A model generated the notes under the pieces. It searched no databases. It was given only the letters and a program-made list of their open reading frames with translations, and was not told where the DNA came from. The translations under genes and the position numbers were made by a program. From Setophaga petechia (Eukaryota; Chordata; Aves; Passeriformes; Parulidae), in assembly GCA_024362935.1 (NCBI GenBank), contig JANCRA010000003.1:9042001-9106000 (forward strand): a DNA stretch of 64,000 nt. Direction: 5' to 3'. Below, one piece after another: positions 52,801-62,932 of this stretch; the first letter of the stretch is position 1, and each line of letters begins with the position of its first letter.

Positions 52801-55800
52801 GAAAAAGAAAAACATTGTATCAAAATCTAAAATGCAAAGGAAGGAAAGAAATATTACATGGTTCTCTAGTTAGGTAAACTGATAGTTCTGATAAAAGAAT
52901 AATTCTGAGCTATTCATTTACTAACATAGACTGGAATACTTTGTAGTCAAAAAATGTTATGTCTTTATAAGATAGTATCAAGATGTATCCCTAAAAATCA
53001 TGTCAGATAACGAGCATTTCTACCCAAAAGATTAGTTCAGGATCTTTTTCCTGCACATGCTCCTATCATTGCTGCCTAAAATTTTCTAATCAATTCTAGA
53101 ATAACAACAAACAACAAAATTTTATAAAAACTTAAACTGTTGGGATAATCTTAATGGAGCGAAAATATCCCCTTTCTTCATGTTCCTTGCCTTTTATACA
53201 GTGGAAATGTTAAAAAGGCACAAAAATTTAAATACACAAAGACATTTTATTACAAGAAACTACATCTACATACAAGCAAGTAGTACAAAATATCTTATTG
53301 CAACACCTTGACATCTGCCAGCTTTTCCTCTTTCTGCCAGTCCCACACTGAAAGCACATGGTCATTGGAGTCATCCACAGAGCACAGGCTACTTCCTCCA
53401 TTCTGAGGCAAAACATGGGAAATATTAATGCATCATCCAAACAACAGGAGGAACATATAAACACACATTCAAAATAATGAGATACTTATGTGTAAGTGGA
53501 GATATTTACATATATTTACTCTTTAACTGCTATATTTGTAGTTAGAGCTCCATAAAATATAGTAATTTATAGGGTTGTGCTAAAAAGGGACCTAGAAGAG
53601 GAACTCTTGCAAACTGCAGACAAGTGTCAGGAATGTGGCAGGTATCTCTTTACAAATATTCAGTAGTGGAAATTCCAAAGGTAAACTACACACCATTATC
53701 TATTTTATTGAGAAAGCTTTTCCTGATAACTATACTGGATTTCTTTCTTTGCAATTTAAACCAATTATTTCTTCTCAGATGTCTGTTAATACAGGAAACC
53801 ATTTTATTCTTCATATTGGCATAATGGACCAAAATCAGAAAACAGAGTAAGGAATTAGAAAACAACTTATTCTTAATAGGTGTCTTTTTTTATGGTTATG
53901 ACATTTATCACTTTTTCTATCTCAATTACCCTAATTCCTTCATTCTTTCTTCATTCTTCAGGCCCACAACACACATCAGACACAGCTACAAAAACTGTGC
54001 CTTAGCAGCCCATGAGGTGGGGCACAGGCAGGACTAAGGAACCTGAAGAGAGACCATCTAAAGTGAGAGAGCTGCTGCTACTGAGTGGGAAGTGATGCTC
54101 AGAACAGGCCAAGCTGTGACTGAAATCACAAAGCAAACATATTAAATACTGGCTTTCTTCTGGCAAATGCCAATAGTGCTCCTGTGTTATTATGCATCTG
54201 TTTCCGTCCAGAGGGGTATTTACAGAGCATTTGCTTACTTACACTTTTTATTTATCCTTCAAAGTTGATGTCAAGCTGTGTTAGCTTTCACCTTTGTATT
54301 CTTAACTAGTTTTCCCAATACAGCCCTCTCTTTTCGACTTTCTATAAACATAATTATCAATGGATTTCAAGTGTTTGTAGAAACCTTCATTGAAGTAAAT
54401 TTTGCCTAGGGAATACACAGGTAGTCCTCTCCTGTCTAAAAACGCTGCCAGGACAACCAGACACCACCACACATATTGCTTACAGATTCTGTTGTGCACA
54501 GGGGGCTTTGCAGCTTGCACGTGCCAGGTCACAGACTCAAGTTTTTATATGGGACTCAAATGCTGCCTATATCAGCATGCAAATATTTCCTTTATCTCTG
54601 TGACAGATTAGAGTTCAAAGGAAGGTGCCAAGAGGCAAACAACAGGATTTTACTACTTTACAGTCCTTTATTCATATGCCTTTGCTGCTTTTTAGCAAAA
54701 GATTTTGATTCTCCTATGGGAGTCTCAATTTTTAAGTCTTTCATCAATCACTTTGGACACAGTGAGAGGGTTAAAAGGTGCAGAGAGAGTAAATTTCTTA
54801 TGAAGGGAGAAACAAAATAGGATGATTCAAGAAAAGTAGGAATGCTGAAATCTCAAGTACACAAGTATTTTTGCAACTGCTGAAGAAATTAATTGCAGTT
54901 GATTTTAAGTACATGGTAAATCTCAGAATGCTGAGATATTGTTAACTTTAATAGCAACCTATGCTGTTGGAAACAAATGGGTTGCAAGCTTTGCTCCTCT
55001 ACAGAGGAACCTGAGAGAAAAGACAGCTTGGAAGTTTGTTTTGGTCACCTAAATTTGAAAGATTTCAAAGATCTTTCCAGCAAACAGTCTTAATATGACT
55101 ACTCATTTACTTTACTTACAGATTTAGAAAAAGCAATGCAGGTGACAGCTCGGTCAAAAAACCCCATTCCGATGACATGAAGTGTGTTCAGAGTTACAGA
55201 ATCCCAGACACGCACGTGTGGTGGCAATTGCTATAAAACAGACACAGAAAACATCAGCTCAAACAATGATGGAGAAAACCCAACAGGATTTCGAGATTTC
55301 AGTCTCGAAAAAACGAGACTGCATCTGAAAAAAAAAATCATAATTGAAGGTATAAAAATTATCAGAACTTCTCTAGAGTCACCATGTAAGTACAGATACA
55401 TTACAAATGGTTTGCTGATTATTGTGCCTAAGACCAGTATCTGGAACTGACTATGCGAGTGTACAGCATGTCAGATATCAGTTTGTTCACTGAAGTTTAG
55501 GGCCACTGAGATACTCAGCATGAACTGAAAATTGTTGATGACTTTGTGACATGGGATTTACTGGCAGGCCCAGGCAGAATTTAAACTGTACCAACTGAGA
55601 TAACTCTGGTAAATGTAAAAGTGTGGAAAAAAGCTCAGGAATCTTTAAAATTAAATTAATTTCAACATTATAAAAATGGCTGGGGAAAATAACTTTATGT
55701 TCAAACTCTCCTTTACAACTGTAATCAGAATGAGATTGCATTTTGTGAATAAGATTCCAGATGTACATCCTGGCCCCAGATCAGCTCCTCCCCTCGGCCT

Positions 55801-58800
55801 TTGGCTCCGGGCGCCCCGCGATGCCCCCCAGGGCCACCAGGGGGCAGCCCCGGGCAGCTGCTGGAGCCCCGCGCTCACGAGCAGCGGAATCGTCCTTTAA
55901 CATAAATAAATATATCTAAAAAAACCCCAAGGGCACAGCAATACCTCAGTTATATTAGTGGCTTTTATATACCTATATACCGTATTCTACTCAAGCACAG
56001 ACCTCATACTTTAAGGTTTCATTTCATAAATACAATGGTAAGTTAAAAAAAGCTCCAACACATAATAAAAATTAATAGTTTGTGTTACTCAGCTAAGTTA
56101 TCTTACATAAAACTTATATTGCATAGCTGCTATTTCCTTTTTTTTTCCCCACTGTCCTGGTTTGGACTGGGATAGAGTTAATTTTCTTTTGAGTAGCTGG
56201 TGCAGTACTGTGTTTTGGACACGAATAATGTGGATAACACAGATGTTTTGGCTGTTGCTGAGCAGTGCTTACCCTAAGTCAAGGACTCTTCAGTTTCCCA
56301 TGCTCTGACAGTGAGGAGCACATGTGAAGCCAGGAGGCAGCATGGTCCTGGCAGCTGATCTGAGCTGTCCAAAGGGATATTCCACGCCATAGAATATCCT
56401 GCCCAGTGCGTAAACTGGGGAGTTGACCTGGAGAGGCCAATTGCTGCTGGGGGACGAGCTGGCCATCAGTCAGTGAGCCACTGCATTGTACATCACTTTT
56501 CTTTCTTGGGTCTTATTTATCTCTTTTTGTTGTCTTTATTGTTGTTATTATTATTTAATTAAAATAGATTAAATTAAATTTATTTCTTATTTCAAACCAC
56601 AGAATTTGTCCTTTTTCCAATCCTCCTCCCCACCCCAGTGAGGGGTGGGAGAGGGGGTGGATGAGTGGCTGTGTGGTACTTAATTGCTGGCCTTAAATCG
56701 TGACATTCAAAGCAGTTGATATTGATAGCATATTGATAATCCAGACTTTATCCCAAAATTCTTCTTTGGCATCTGCCTTTAAATTTCCAATAGTTTGGTT
56801 GTGACAACTGCTGCATACTCTTCTGAGTAACTTTTTCCTCATGGTTTTTACTGCCTGTGCTTGTTCCCATTATTTTTCCCTTTTGTTAGTTATTTGGAGC
56901 AATGTTCTCTTACTTTGTTGAAACAGTCCCAGCTTACAGCTAAACTTACAATAATACAGGTGGCAATAGAAAGAAAAATATTCTTGCCTAGATGATGGCA
57001 AGAGTAAATTTTTGTTTTTTTAGCAAACAACCCAAACCTGTTCTTCATAGTTTGGTTTTGGTGGCTGTGATCAAAAATAACATTGTATACTGTACAATTA
57101 AATGTCCTCTTTTCCTCCACATCCATCTGCCCTCTCAGGTCTCCTTTGCAGCCTTACCCCTCCATCCCTTCCAGAGACCAGCTCCAAATTTACCTTCAGT
57201 CTATATCATGGAACCAGAAACCATTGACCGGTCTTGATAATGGAATTGGGTAAGTGTGAGAGCATGCAATAGGAATGACCAAATTTAGTTTTGCTTCTGT
57301 TCAGTCCAAAAATGTAAGACCAATTACAGTAGGAAAAGAATACAGCATGTATCTTCTTAATAACATATTCTTATGAAATCTAAACAATTATACATCATTA
57401 AAGAAGTCACTTACTTTCCCATCCTTGGATGTCCCTGCAACTTGACCTGTTGCTATAGTGATCCTATCAGGATGAACAGCCAGGCTACAAAAGAAAAGAA
57501 GAGGACAAATTTTAATCTATCGACTGTCTATTTCAACAAGCTATTACTTGAGCTTGTAAAACAGCCCTGTTTTAGGGCTATTTTACAATCTGTTTTAGTC
57601 ATATAAAGCACACAGCCCTGTTTTAGTCATATAAAGCACACAGCATATGTGTACACTTTTAAAGAATATAAAACCAGAACTGACAAAACAATTGTCATGC
57701 TCTTTTATTTTAAAATCCTCTGAATTCTTTTTTCACTGCATCTGCTTTGCATGCCATTCTAGAGGCCAAGTACCCTACAAAATGAACTCTGGCAATAATT
57801 CATTTAGCTTTACAAACCAGAAAGGCATCCTCTTTCCAGTAAACCTGATAGATTTGAAATATCTAGAGACAGAAAATTTGAAAGAAGGAAATGAGATGGA
57901 ACAGGTCCAAGGTAAAAATCTCCTTGTAAAACAACCAGATTATACAAATAATTCAATTTATGAAACATCCTTACAACTCAAGCCGATTTGGTTATCAGGC
58001 CTATTTTTGGCTTTGAGTGACAATGGGTGTTTCATAATGCCTAATCTAAAGAAGGGATGTCAAACTTATTTCACCCATCAGATAATCCAGGTGCTCTTTT
58101 TCAGCTACACTGTGCAAACAGACTGACACCATCAAGATAAACCATATGTTTATTTAGATTTCAGTTTAATGATTCTGATATTTGCTGGTATCTAGTATCC
58201 TCTGATCTTCAACACACTTAAATCACTTTGAAGCCAAATCTGCCATGAGTGCAGGGCAGTAAACAAACCAGGTCTAGTTTACAGGCTATCTGCCATGGGG
58301 TCAGCATGCCTGAAGACTACCAGGAAGGCCACAGGTGAAATTACTATTATTTTGCTGATTAGGTTGAACTGTACACCTGGTGAAGGGCAATAATTCAACC
58401 CTACTTAAAAAATGCAAGGAGAAGATTCTAAAGAAGATAATGTTCAATCATCCTAGAAGCAGAGTAAAGAAAATGAGTGGATCTCTCTCAAATAGATGTT
58501 TTATGAAGAGAAAAAGAGCTGCTATTAGATGACTTACCACTTCACATCATCATTGTGACCAGTGTAATGTCTCTGGAGCTGCTCTTCCACGTTGAACAGC
58601 ACGACCACAGACGCGATGAAGTACACGGTCTCGCCCGTCGGCAGCAGGTACAGATTGCTGCGGCAGTCCCGACCCCTGTAGCCATAGCTAGAGTGCTGGT
58701 CAAGCTGCAATAACATCATCTACCCATGAAGAATATTAACAACAAGAAGGGAAAAAAAAAAAAAAAGGATTCTCTGTCCTTGTAGTCTGTAGTCTCTGTC

Positions 58801-61800
58801 CTAAAGTCTGCATCTCTTGGCTTGAGCATAGTTTTATTACTTGATAACCTTCAGAACTCTTTCCCTTACTACAGTAGAGAGTTGAAGCACTTTGCAGACT
58901 TTAAAACCTACATATCCTACAGAAAATACATAGCAAAGAGTAGGGGAAATTTCAGATGTACTTTTCCTTTAGCATCCTCTAGAACTGGCTAAATACCAGA
59001 CAAAGGCAATACTACTTTTGTCCCAGGTGTATTTACTACTTAAACTGCTTGACTAATTAAAATAAAGAAATTAGACTTAATAGAAACACTAACAAGTTTT
59101 TCAGCACATCTCCCTGCATTACATAAGGATTGATTGTATTATCCTGTGTGCAGGTTGATTCATTTCATTAATGTGGACATGACCAGCCAGATGGACAAAA
59201 ACCATAAAAGGGTTACATCATCCATTCCAATTTATTTTAGTAGTATTTAAAAGGCAGTGGCTCATATTCTGATGGTAGTCGTATCAATATGAATATAAAA
59301 TTAATTCAATGAAATGACTGGAATAATAATCTCATTTAGACTGAAAGCTAAATCAGCCATATTTTGTAGTTTTATTCTTCTGAAGAGTCATTAGGGACTA
59401 CAACTATTTTGGTTTTCTTTTTTTTATGGGAACAGAAAGAAACAGCATTAGCAGAATCTTGGCAAAACAGAAGTGCATTCTAATGCAGTCAGTATGGAGG
59501 AACTGGCTGTGAAAAGTACCTAGGCAGTTAATGAAACCCTATTTACATGATCTAAACAAGGTACTTGTGCACTATTTTGGATAGTCACTGATAAGCCACT
59601 CAAACTTTAATAGTCATGTTAACATTGTTGAAGTAATAAAGTCAATAGTTATCCTATAAAAATACCTATTTTAGAAGAAACAGCTTGCTGATTTTTTCTC
59701 ATAAATGCAATAGAACTAGTGCAGCATACCCAATTATTAAAGTGTGAATTCAGAAATAGAGCTTTTAGTCTCATAAACTGAAACAGTCAAAGTTTCTTAT
59801 ATGATATTAAAGCACAATGACAGTGAAACAATCAATATCTTAAATTACAAGGAATTTACTATCAATTTGAACCTGTCTGTGATGGTTGGTGTTATACTCT
59901 AGACAGCTGGACAATGATTTTTTTTTTACATTTATTTTTCTCTCTAAGGCCAGATAGCATTATGGATTGAAGCCAACATAAAGTTTCCCTAGTTCCACAA
60001 CATATAATCAAATTTATAGTGAACCAGCAGCTGAAGTTAGTGTAAGGAATTGAACTTCTAAAAAAAGTGGAGAACATTACACAAACATGCATAAGTAACA
60101 AATCTCAGTGCACAAAAATAACCATTAAATGGGAAAGATTACATTCTTTAGGGGAAATCTCTTTACTGTTCTTCTTGTGGGGAACAATGCTGCATTCAAC
60201 CCTTCACGTGACTGCTGTTGTCAAACACTCAATTTCTTTCTATCAGCCTTTTTTCTCAAATGCAAGCTCCTGGGCTTGATCCCTCCTTCTCCTCACTGTT
60301 TCCCACACTTGGATTTGGTGGCTTAGACTTGGATTTGGTGAGCTGGCATTTCAGGGAGTGTTACCTTGACCTTTTCTTTTCATTTGGCCTGCAGTTTTTG
60401 TTTCAAACCTCCTGCCTGCCAAGTGAGTTGCTCTTAAATGGATCTGGGAAGGCCACTGCTCCCACCCTGATGTCCCTAGTGCTGATTCCTCACTTGGATT
60501 TTGTACCTCTGCTCCAGCCCCCCTCACACTTCAACACTCACTGTTTTTGTTTCTTCATGTCCTAATATATATGATAATATATCAAAGGTGTGAACCTTTT
60601 TCAGCTTACCCAGACAGCTGGTAACACGACTGTAATAACCCTTTATGGTTCTGGAATGCCCTGAAATCTGTACACATTAGATTTTCCTCCTGCTGTTTCT
60701 CATCATACTCTGTTTTCCTTTCCATTTGTCCACACCACCTCCAATATCTTGTTTCCCTATCCCCATTCTTACATTATAGAGCATTTCTGGCTGTACTCCC
60801 ACAGCTGCACTCATTTATCTGTTACAAAGCTGTTTTTTCCTATTCCAGTTCCGTTACCCTCCAATCAAACAGTGGAGCTTCTCCAACTCAACTGGAATGA
60901 ATGCCTGCAATATTGCTTGGTTTTTTTCTGTATTTGTCTTTCTTCTTAAATGATCTTATGCTCCTGCTCACAGTTTCTCTTCCCTTTGTTACAGTCTGTA
61001 AAGTGAGCATCACCTTCTCCCTCGTTTTTAAAAATTATTTTTAAATTGCCCTTCTAAACCTTCCATATACCTAGTCATTGCTATAAATACTAAGTATGGA
61101 TATCATGATTGGATTTAATTGCAAATAAATTAGAAACAGAAGAAGCTAGCACAGTATTTTTGGAAAAAACTACCTCCTCCTCAATACCATTTAGAATAAT
61201 CATCTAGGGTTAGCTAGATTGTTTTATTAATTCACACTTCTTCTATTCTTAGACAGGATTCTGCTGGGTATATGGACGTACACCTGGAAGGACATATGAA
61301 TATTCAAACTAAAAATAATAATCCATCTGGCAAATATTCAGTCATTTAAATAAGCTTAACTGAAAAACTAATGAGACTGAAATCATGACCTACTCTAATT
61401 ATAATTTCTTATAATAGTCTGAAATATTGATGTCAGGTTCCACCTACATGCTGCTAATGACATTCTGCTTTGTGTCATGCTTGGGTGTTCTGTTGTTTCA
61501 GTGAGCTTTCTAACATTTCCTCCTTATCATCCTTAGGCCGCTTGAGTGAGGAGCTCCTTACAACTGCAAAAGACATCATTCAGTTCTGTGGTGATAAATA
61601 GTGAGAACCTGTACAATCAGATGGTAAAACGCTGCAAGCAGCGTTTATCATTGTAATCTCACCTGTTTTGTTAATTTTATGGATTTTTTTGTCTTTTTAA
61701 CTCATCTTCACTTAGTTGTGCATGCATTATCTATGCAGTTCCAGCAGAATGGGATAGAACGTACAGCCTCAGCTGTAATAGGAATAATAAGAATGGTAAC

Positions 61801-62932
61801 TAAATCTGTCATTAATCTCTTGTGAATACAAAGGGACTTCTAGAAACTCTGAACATTCTGAAACCACATGCAGTTCTATTTATACAACTTTGAAAAAGAC
61901 TATATGCAGTCTGTCTTCTTTTATAAAATCAATTTCCTATTTTCACTGCAACCAGAAAAGAGATTTTTCTTTCAAGAGAAAACCTATGATGATGTCATCT
62001 CTCTAAAGATAATGGATATTACAAATAAATTCAGATCTTCTTGTGTTTATATTTTATCTTGAATCATCTATTATATATAATAAGATTACATAAAAGTGAA
62101 ATGTCTTTTTCTAAATAAAGAATATATTCTATCATTATACTTAAATGTGAAATAGGAAAACTTTTGTATGACATGAAACACTGATTGCTTTCAAGTTAGA
62201 TTTCTGCAATTGTGTCTACTCATAGAAGTCAGTGGAAAAATCTGGTTGTTCAGTATTTGTGGTGTTTAAGCCCCCTTAAGATACAAATCCAAAAATTGTT
62301 TTATATATTATATGGTATAAATTTTATGGCTAAGCATGTACCAGTTGCACAGCACTACTCAATTCACGGCTTATTCCAGTTGAATGCACCATCCTCTTAA
62401 GGACAATGGTGTACATTTTATAAAACAGTTTAAAATGATAAATTACTGCTAAGAACTAGAAAAAAACCTGAGCTTGTCTTATGCATATTATAATTAATAA
62501 TCCCATCTCACTACATTCTTATGATATGCCTAGTTTAATCCTTGGCTAATTAGAATGCTTCAGACTTAACCTTCAGGCAACATTTAAGCAAAATCTTTCT
62601 TAAGCTGCCACCCTGTACTTTACAAGGTGAAGAACAGCAGCCTCAAGAAATTAACACCTATTTTCAATGGAATGTCACTTCAGCAATTAAATGAACCCTA
62701 TGACCTTAATCCTGCTATACTTTATTTAGCTCGAAAAATTATTTAACCCAAATCATTATGGAATGATTGATTTCCAGTAGTCCTCCAGCACAGAAAGGAT
62801 ACACCCATTCCAGTTTAAGCCTCTTGGCTGGTAGTTCTACTTTTGCTTCCAAATTGTAAGATTCCACTTGCTCTTTGGGCATGTACATGGTAACAGGACG
62901 TCCACGAAGAAACATTTTTACGTATCCTTCCT
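37745..62932 (-). CDS. EML1: EML1, echinoderm microtubule-associated protein-like 1 (3' 17 exons; 5' part outside window)
   Basis: EML1 binds microtubules and is needed for correct spindle orientation and neural progenitor behaviour. Loss-of-function causes band heterotopia in human and mouse. Seventeen exons join in frame: 1901 coding bases with split codons all restoring the expected residue, and TAA at 37747-37745. Counting exon lengths gives exactly 632 full residues after the split Glu, which matches human residues 183-815 without indels. The region covers the HELP motif (from about residue 185) and the two WD beta-propellers of the TAPE domain. Missing are the N-terminal trimerising coiled coil and the basic Ser-rich microtubule-binding linker, whose exons lie beyond base 64000. 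Paralogue EML4 is less likely: the HELP stretch has VETG-type residues such as TGETVYFIASVVVLFNVEEQ, and the 3' end reads MQWRVI as in EML1. The following gene in the same orientation is inferred to be EVL. Confidence 0.96.
38163..38293 (-). CDS. EML1: EML1 exon, residues about 731-774
   Basis: It is bounded by TGTTTCAG and GTAAGG. It encodes VWPEGSDGTDINAVCRSHGR, KLLSTGDDFGKVHLFSYP and CSQFR. It is the near-invariant GVWPEGSDGTDIN segment that identifies EML proteins. Length 131 bases. Confidence 0.97.
39244..39340 (+). repeat. 29-bp minisatellite, about 3.3 copies
   Basis: CCCTGTGTCACCTGTCCCCT starts at 39245, 39274 and 39303, each followed by GCAGTGTG or GCAATGTG. A partial copy follows at 39332. 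In one frame it would read as a Cys/Pro/Val-rich repeat, but it is intronic and that frame has no splice support. Confidence 0.9.
40153..40170 (+). repeat. (ATTC)4 simple repeat
   Basis: Four tandem ATTC units and part of a fifth, within an EML1 intron. Confidence 0.85.
42993..43088 (-). CDS. EML1: EML1 exon, residues about 699-731
   Basis: It is bounded by TTTTCTAG and GTAAGT. It encodes IPSACKQVVSVETTRDIEWA and TYTCTLGFHVF plus a split Gly. It is followed by the largest intron that lies fully in the window (about 4.7 kb). Confidence 0.96.
43273..43360 (-). CDS. EML1: EML1 exon, residues about 670-699 (WD repeat)
   Basis: It is bounded by TCTTTGTAG and GTGAGT. It encodes GHSSFITHLDWSVNSQYLVS and NSGDYEILY plus a split Trp. 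GHSS..THLDWS and NSGDYEILYW are strong EML WD motifs. Only 125 bases separate it from the previous exon. Confidence 0.97.
43486..43583 (-). CDS. EML1: EML1 exon, residues about 637-669
   Basis: It is bounded by CTGTTTATAG and GTAAGT. It encodes GNFLAIGSHDNCIYIYGVSE and NGRKYTRIGKCS. The CIYIYG codons are written as an uninterrupted TATATATATATATA run. The preceding split codon restores Asp. Length 98 bases. Confidence 0.97.
44107..44195 (-). CDS. EML1: EML1 exon, residues about 607-637
   Basis: It is bounded by TACAACAG and a weak GTTTGA donor. It encodes WFVFDTETKDLVTVHTDGNE and QLSVMRYSP plus a split Asp. The sequence VFDTETKDLVTVHTDGNEQL distinguishes EML1 from EML4, which has VLDAETRDLVSIH. 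Length 89 bases. Confidence 0.97.
44196..47071 (-). other. EML1: EML1 introns on either side of the 45711-45778 exon
   Basis: The two introns (about 1.5 and 1.3 kb) contain no extra exon, RNA gene or known repeat that I can see. Confidence 0.8.
45711..45778 (-). CDS. EML1: EML1 exon, residues about 585-607
   Basis: It is bounded by ACATTTCAG and GTAAGA. It encodes DPAQSSGFHPSASVVAVGTL and TG plus a split Arg. At 68 bases it is the shortest complete EML1 coding exon here. GFHPS..VAVGT is an EML blade motif. Confidence 0.95.
47072..47203 (-). CDS. EML1: EML1 exon, residues about 541-584 (WD repeat, second propeller)
   Basis: It is bounded by TTGCATAG and GTATAC. It encodes GHTDELWGLAVHSSKPQFFT, CGHDKHITLWDATTHHPIWN and KIIE. 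GH...LWD makes a textbook WD40 repeat. Several substitutions relative to human lie on the exposed ATTHHP loop. Confidence 0.96.
47465..47590 (-). CDS. EML1: EML1 exon, residues about 499-540 (propeller junction)
   Basis: It is bounded by TGACCACAG and GTAATC. It encodes IPEQFGPIRTVAEGKGDVVL, IGTTRNFVLQGTLSGD and FFPITQ. The GTTRNFVLQGT stretch is typical of EMLs and lies near the junction between the two propellers. Length 126 bases. Confidence 0.96.
47591..48845 (-). other. EML1: EML1 intron, 1.26 kb
   Basis: Very AT-rich, with TA-rich tracts around 48120-48210. A short CR1 tail (48655-48715) sits about 130 bp downstream of the donor of the exon ending at 48846. Confidence 0.85.
48655..48715 (+). 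mobile_element. CR1 LINE 3' terminal fragment, about 60 bp
   Basis: GGGCCAGGAGCTGGACTCGA, TGATCCTGATGGAGCCCTTC and CAACTCAGCATATGA match the last bases of a CR1 element. The terminal octamer repeats are mostly lost. It is antisense to EML1. Confidence 0.8.
48846..49000 (-). CDS. EML1: EML1 exon, residues about 447-498 (WD repeats)
   Basis: It is bounded by TTCTATTCAG and GTGGTA. It encodes GTNRISHAVQGAHEGGIFAL, CMLRDGTLVSGGGKDRKLIS and WNGNYQKIHKTE. HEGGIF...GTLVSGGGKDRK...W is a full WD repeat signature. It is the longest coding exon in the window at 155 bases. Confidence 0.97.
49001..52657 (-). other. EML1: EML1 introns around the 51110-51209 exon
   Basis: Introns of about 2.1 and 1.4 kb have no additional coding exon, RNA gene or recognised repeat. 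A CT-rich run and T-run lie at about 52330-52350. Confidence 0.8.
51110..51209 (-). CDS. EML1: EML1 exon, residues about 414-447 (WD repeat)
   Basis: It is bounded by CATGCAG and GTAAGA. It encodes KQEKPKFVLCVTFSENGDTI, TGDSSGNILVWGK and the first base of a split Gly. GDSSGNILVW is a clear WD strand. Length 100 bases. Confidence 0.96.
52658..52792 (-). CDS. EML1: EML1 exon, residues about 369-413 (WD repeat)
   Basis: It is bounded by CCTTCCAAG and GTAAAA. It encodes CSNEAVFAADFHPTDTNIIV, TCGKSHLYFWTLEGNSL and IKKQGLFE. The FHPTD and GKSH..FW motifs are characteristic of the EML family. Length 135 bases. Confidence 0.96.
53307..53402 (-). CDS. EML1: EML1 exon, residues about 337-368 (WD repeat)
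   Basis: It is bounded by TTGCCTCAG and a weak GTGTTG donor. It encodes NGGSSLCSVDDSNDHVLSVW and DWQKEEKLADVK, with SVWDW as the blade end. Both ends lie between codons (96 bases). Confidence 0.95.
53403..55119 (-). other. EML1: EML1 intron, 1.7 kb
   Basis: No extra exon or known repeat is recognised. A 114-codon plus-strand frame at 54476-54820 has no splice context or domain. Confidence 0.8.
55120..55230 (-). CDS. EML1: EML1 exon, residues about 300-336 (WD repeat)
   Basis: It is bounded by TTTTATAG and GTAAGT. It encodes QLPPHVRVWDSVTLNTLHVI, with the VRVWD strand of a WD blade, then GMGFFDRAVTCIAFSKS. Both ends lie between codons (111 bases). Confidence 0.96.
55300..55321 (+). other. 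Perfect 8-bp inverted repeat with A6 loop
   Basis: CAGTCTCG, AAAAAA and CGAGACTG form a small hairpin 70-90 bases upstream of the 3' splice site of the EML1 exon starting at 55230. It contains two CpGs in an otherwise CpG-poor intron. Confidence 0.7.
55775..55895. promoter_or_regulatory. Isolated GC-rich segment with CTCF core motif
   Basis: About 120 bp of GC- and CpG-rich sequence interrupts an AT-rich EML1 intron. At 55834-55848 it contains CCACCAGGGGGCAGC, which fits the vertebrate CTCF core consensus at every position, in forward orientation on the plus strand. The motif content is seen directly. Occupancy by CTCF and an insulator or loop-anchor role are inferred. Confidence 0.65.
56153..56705 (+). 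mobile_element. ERVL-type solo LTR (endogenous retrovirus remnant)
   Basis: The element starts TGTCCTGGTTTGGACTGGGA with TAGAGTTAATTTTCTT. It continues with TGCTGAGCAGTGCTTACCC and CCAAAGGGATATTCCACGCC, and ends near GAGTGGCTGTGTGGTACTTA followed by AAATCGTGACA. This is the familiar layout of the abundant avian ERVL-family LTR. It is about 553 bp with TG...CA ends, no internal viral genes beside it, and no clear target-site duplication. It lies in an EML1 intron, antisense to the gene, and has decayed (AT-rich insertion-like stretch at about 56520-56590). Confidence 0.85.
57415..57484 (-). CDS. EML1: EML1 exon, residues about 276-299 (first propeller)
   Basis: It is bounded by TTTTGTAG and GTAAGT. 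It encodes LAVHPDRITIATGQVAGTSK and DGK, the typical loop between the first WD blades in EML proteins. At 70 bases it is one of the two shortest exons here. Confidence 0.96.
57591..57645 (+). repeat. Two-copy 28-bp direct tandem duplication
   Basis: TGTTTTAGTCATATAAAGCA plus CACAGC occurs at 57591 and again at 57619. It lies about 110-160 bases upstream of the 3' splice site of the EML1 exon starting at 57484. It looks like a recent slippage or duplication event. Confidence 0.9.
58538..58687 (-). CDS. EML1: EML1 exon, residues about 226-276 (HELP motif)
   Basis: It is bounded by CTCTAG and GTAAGT. It encodes YGYRGRDCRSNLYLLPTGET, then the VYFIASVVVLFNVEEQLQRH stretch and the start of the first propeller (TGHNDDVK), ending in a split Cys. 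The Thr in LLPTGE corresponds to human T243, also a disease position, and is conserved. It has more CpG than neighbouring introns, as expected for coding sequence. Confidence 0.97.
58688..62802 (-). other. EML1: EML1 intron, 4.1 kb
   Basis: AT-rich, with a poly-A/T run near 58752. No additional exon with splice support, RNA gene or known repeat is recognised. A 115-codon plus-strand frame at 60218-60565 has no domain. Confidence 0.8.
62803..62932 (-). CDS. EML1: EML1 exon, residues about 183-226 (HELP motif start)
   Basis: It is entered after CTTTTGTAG and left at GGGT|GTATCC. It encodes EEGYVKMFLRGRPVTMYMPK and on to LKLEWV, with the Glu at the 5' edge and the Val at the 3' edge split across introns. 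The Trp two codons before the end corresponds to human W225, which is mutated in human heterotopia; here it is intact. The donor GTATCC is weak. Length is 130 bases, starting in phase 1. Confidence 0.95.

Noticed and set aside
56153..56705. Intact endogenous retrovirus with coding genes
   Set aside because: Only one LTR is present, with ordinary EML1 intron on both sides and no viral open frames nearby.
37745..62932. Assignment of the WD-repeat gene to EML4 or EML2
   Set aside because: Residues such as VFDTETKDLVTVH and the C-terminal MQWRVI, and the exact length match to residues 183-815, fit EML1 and not the paralogues.
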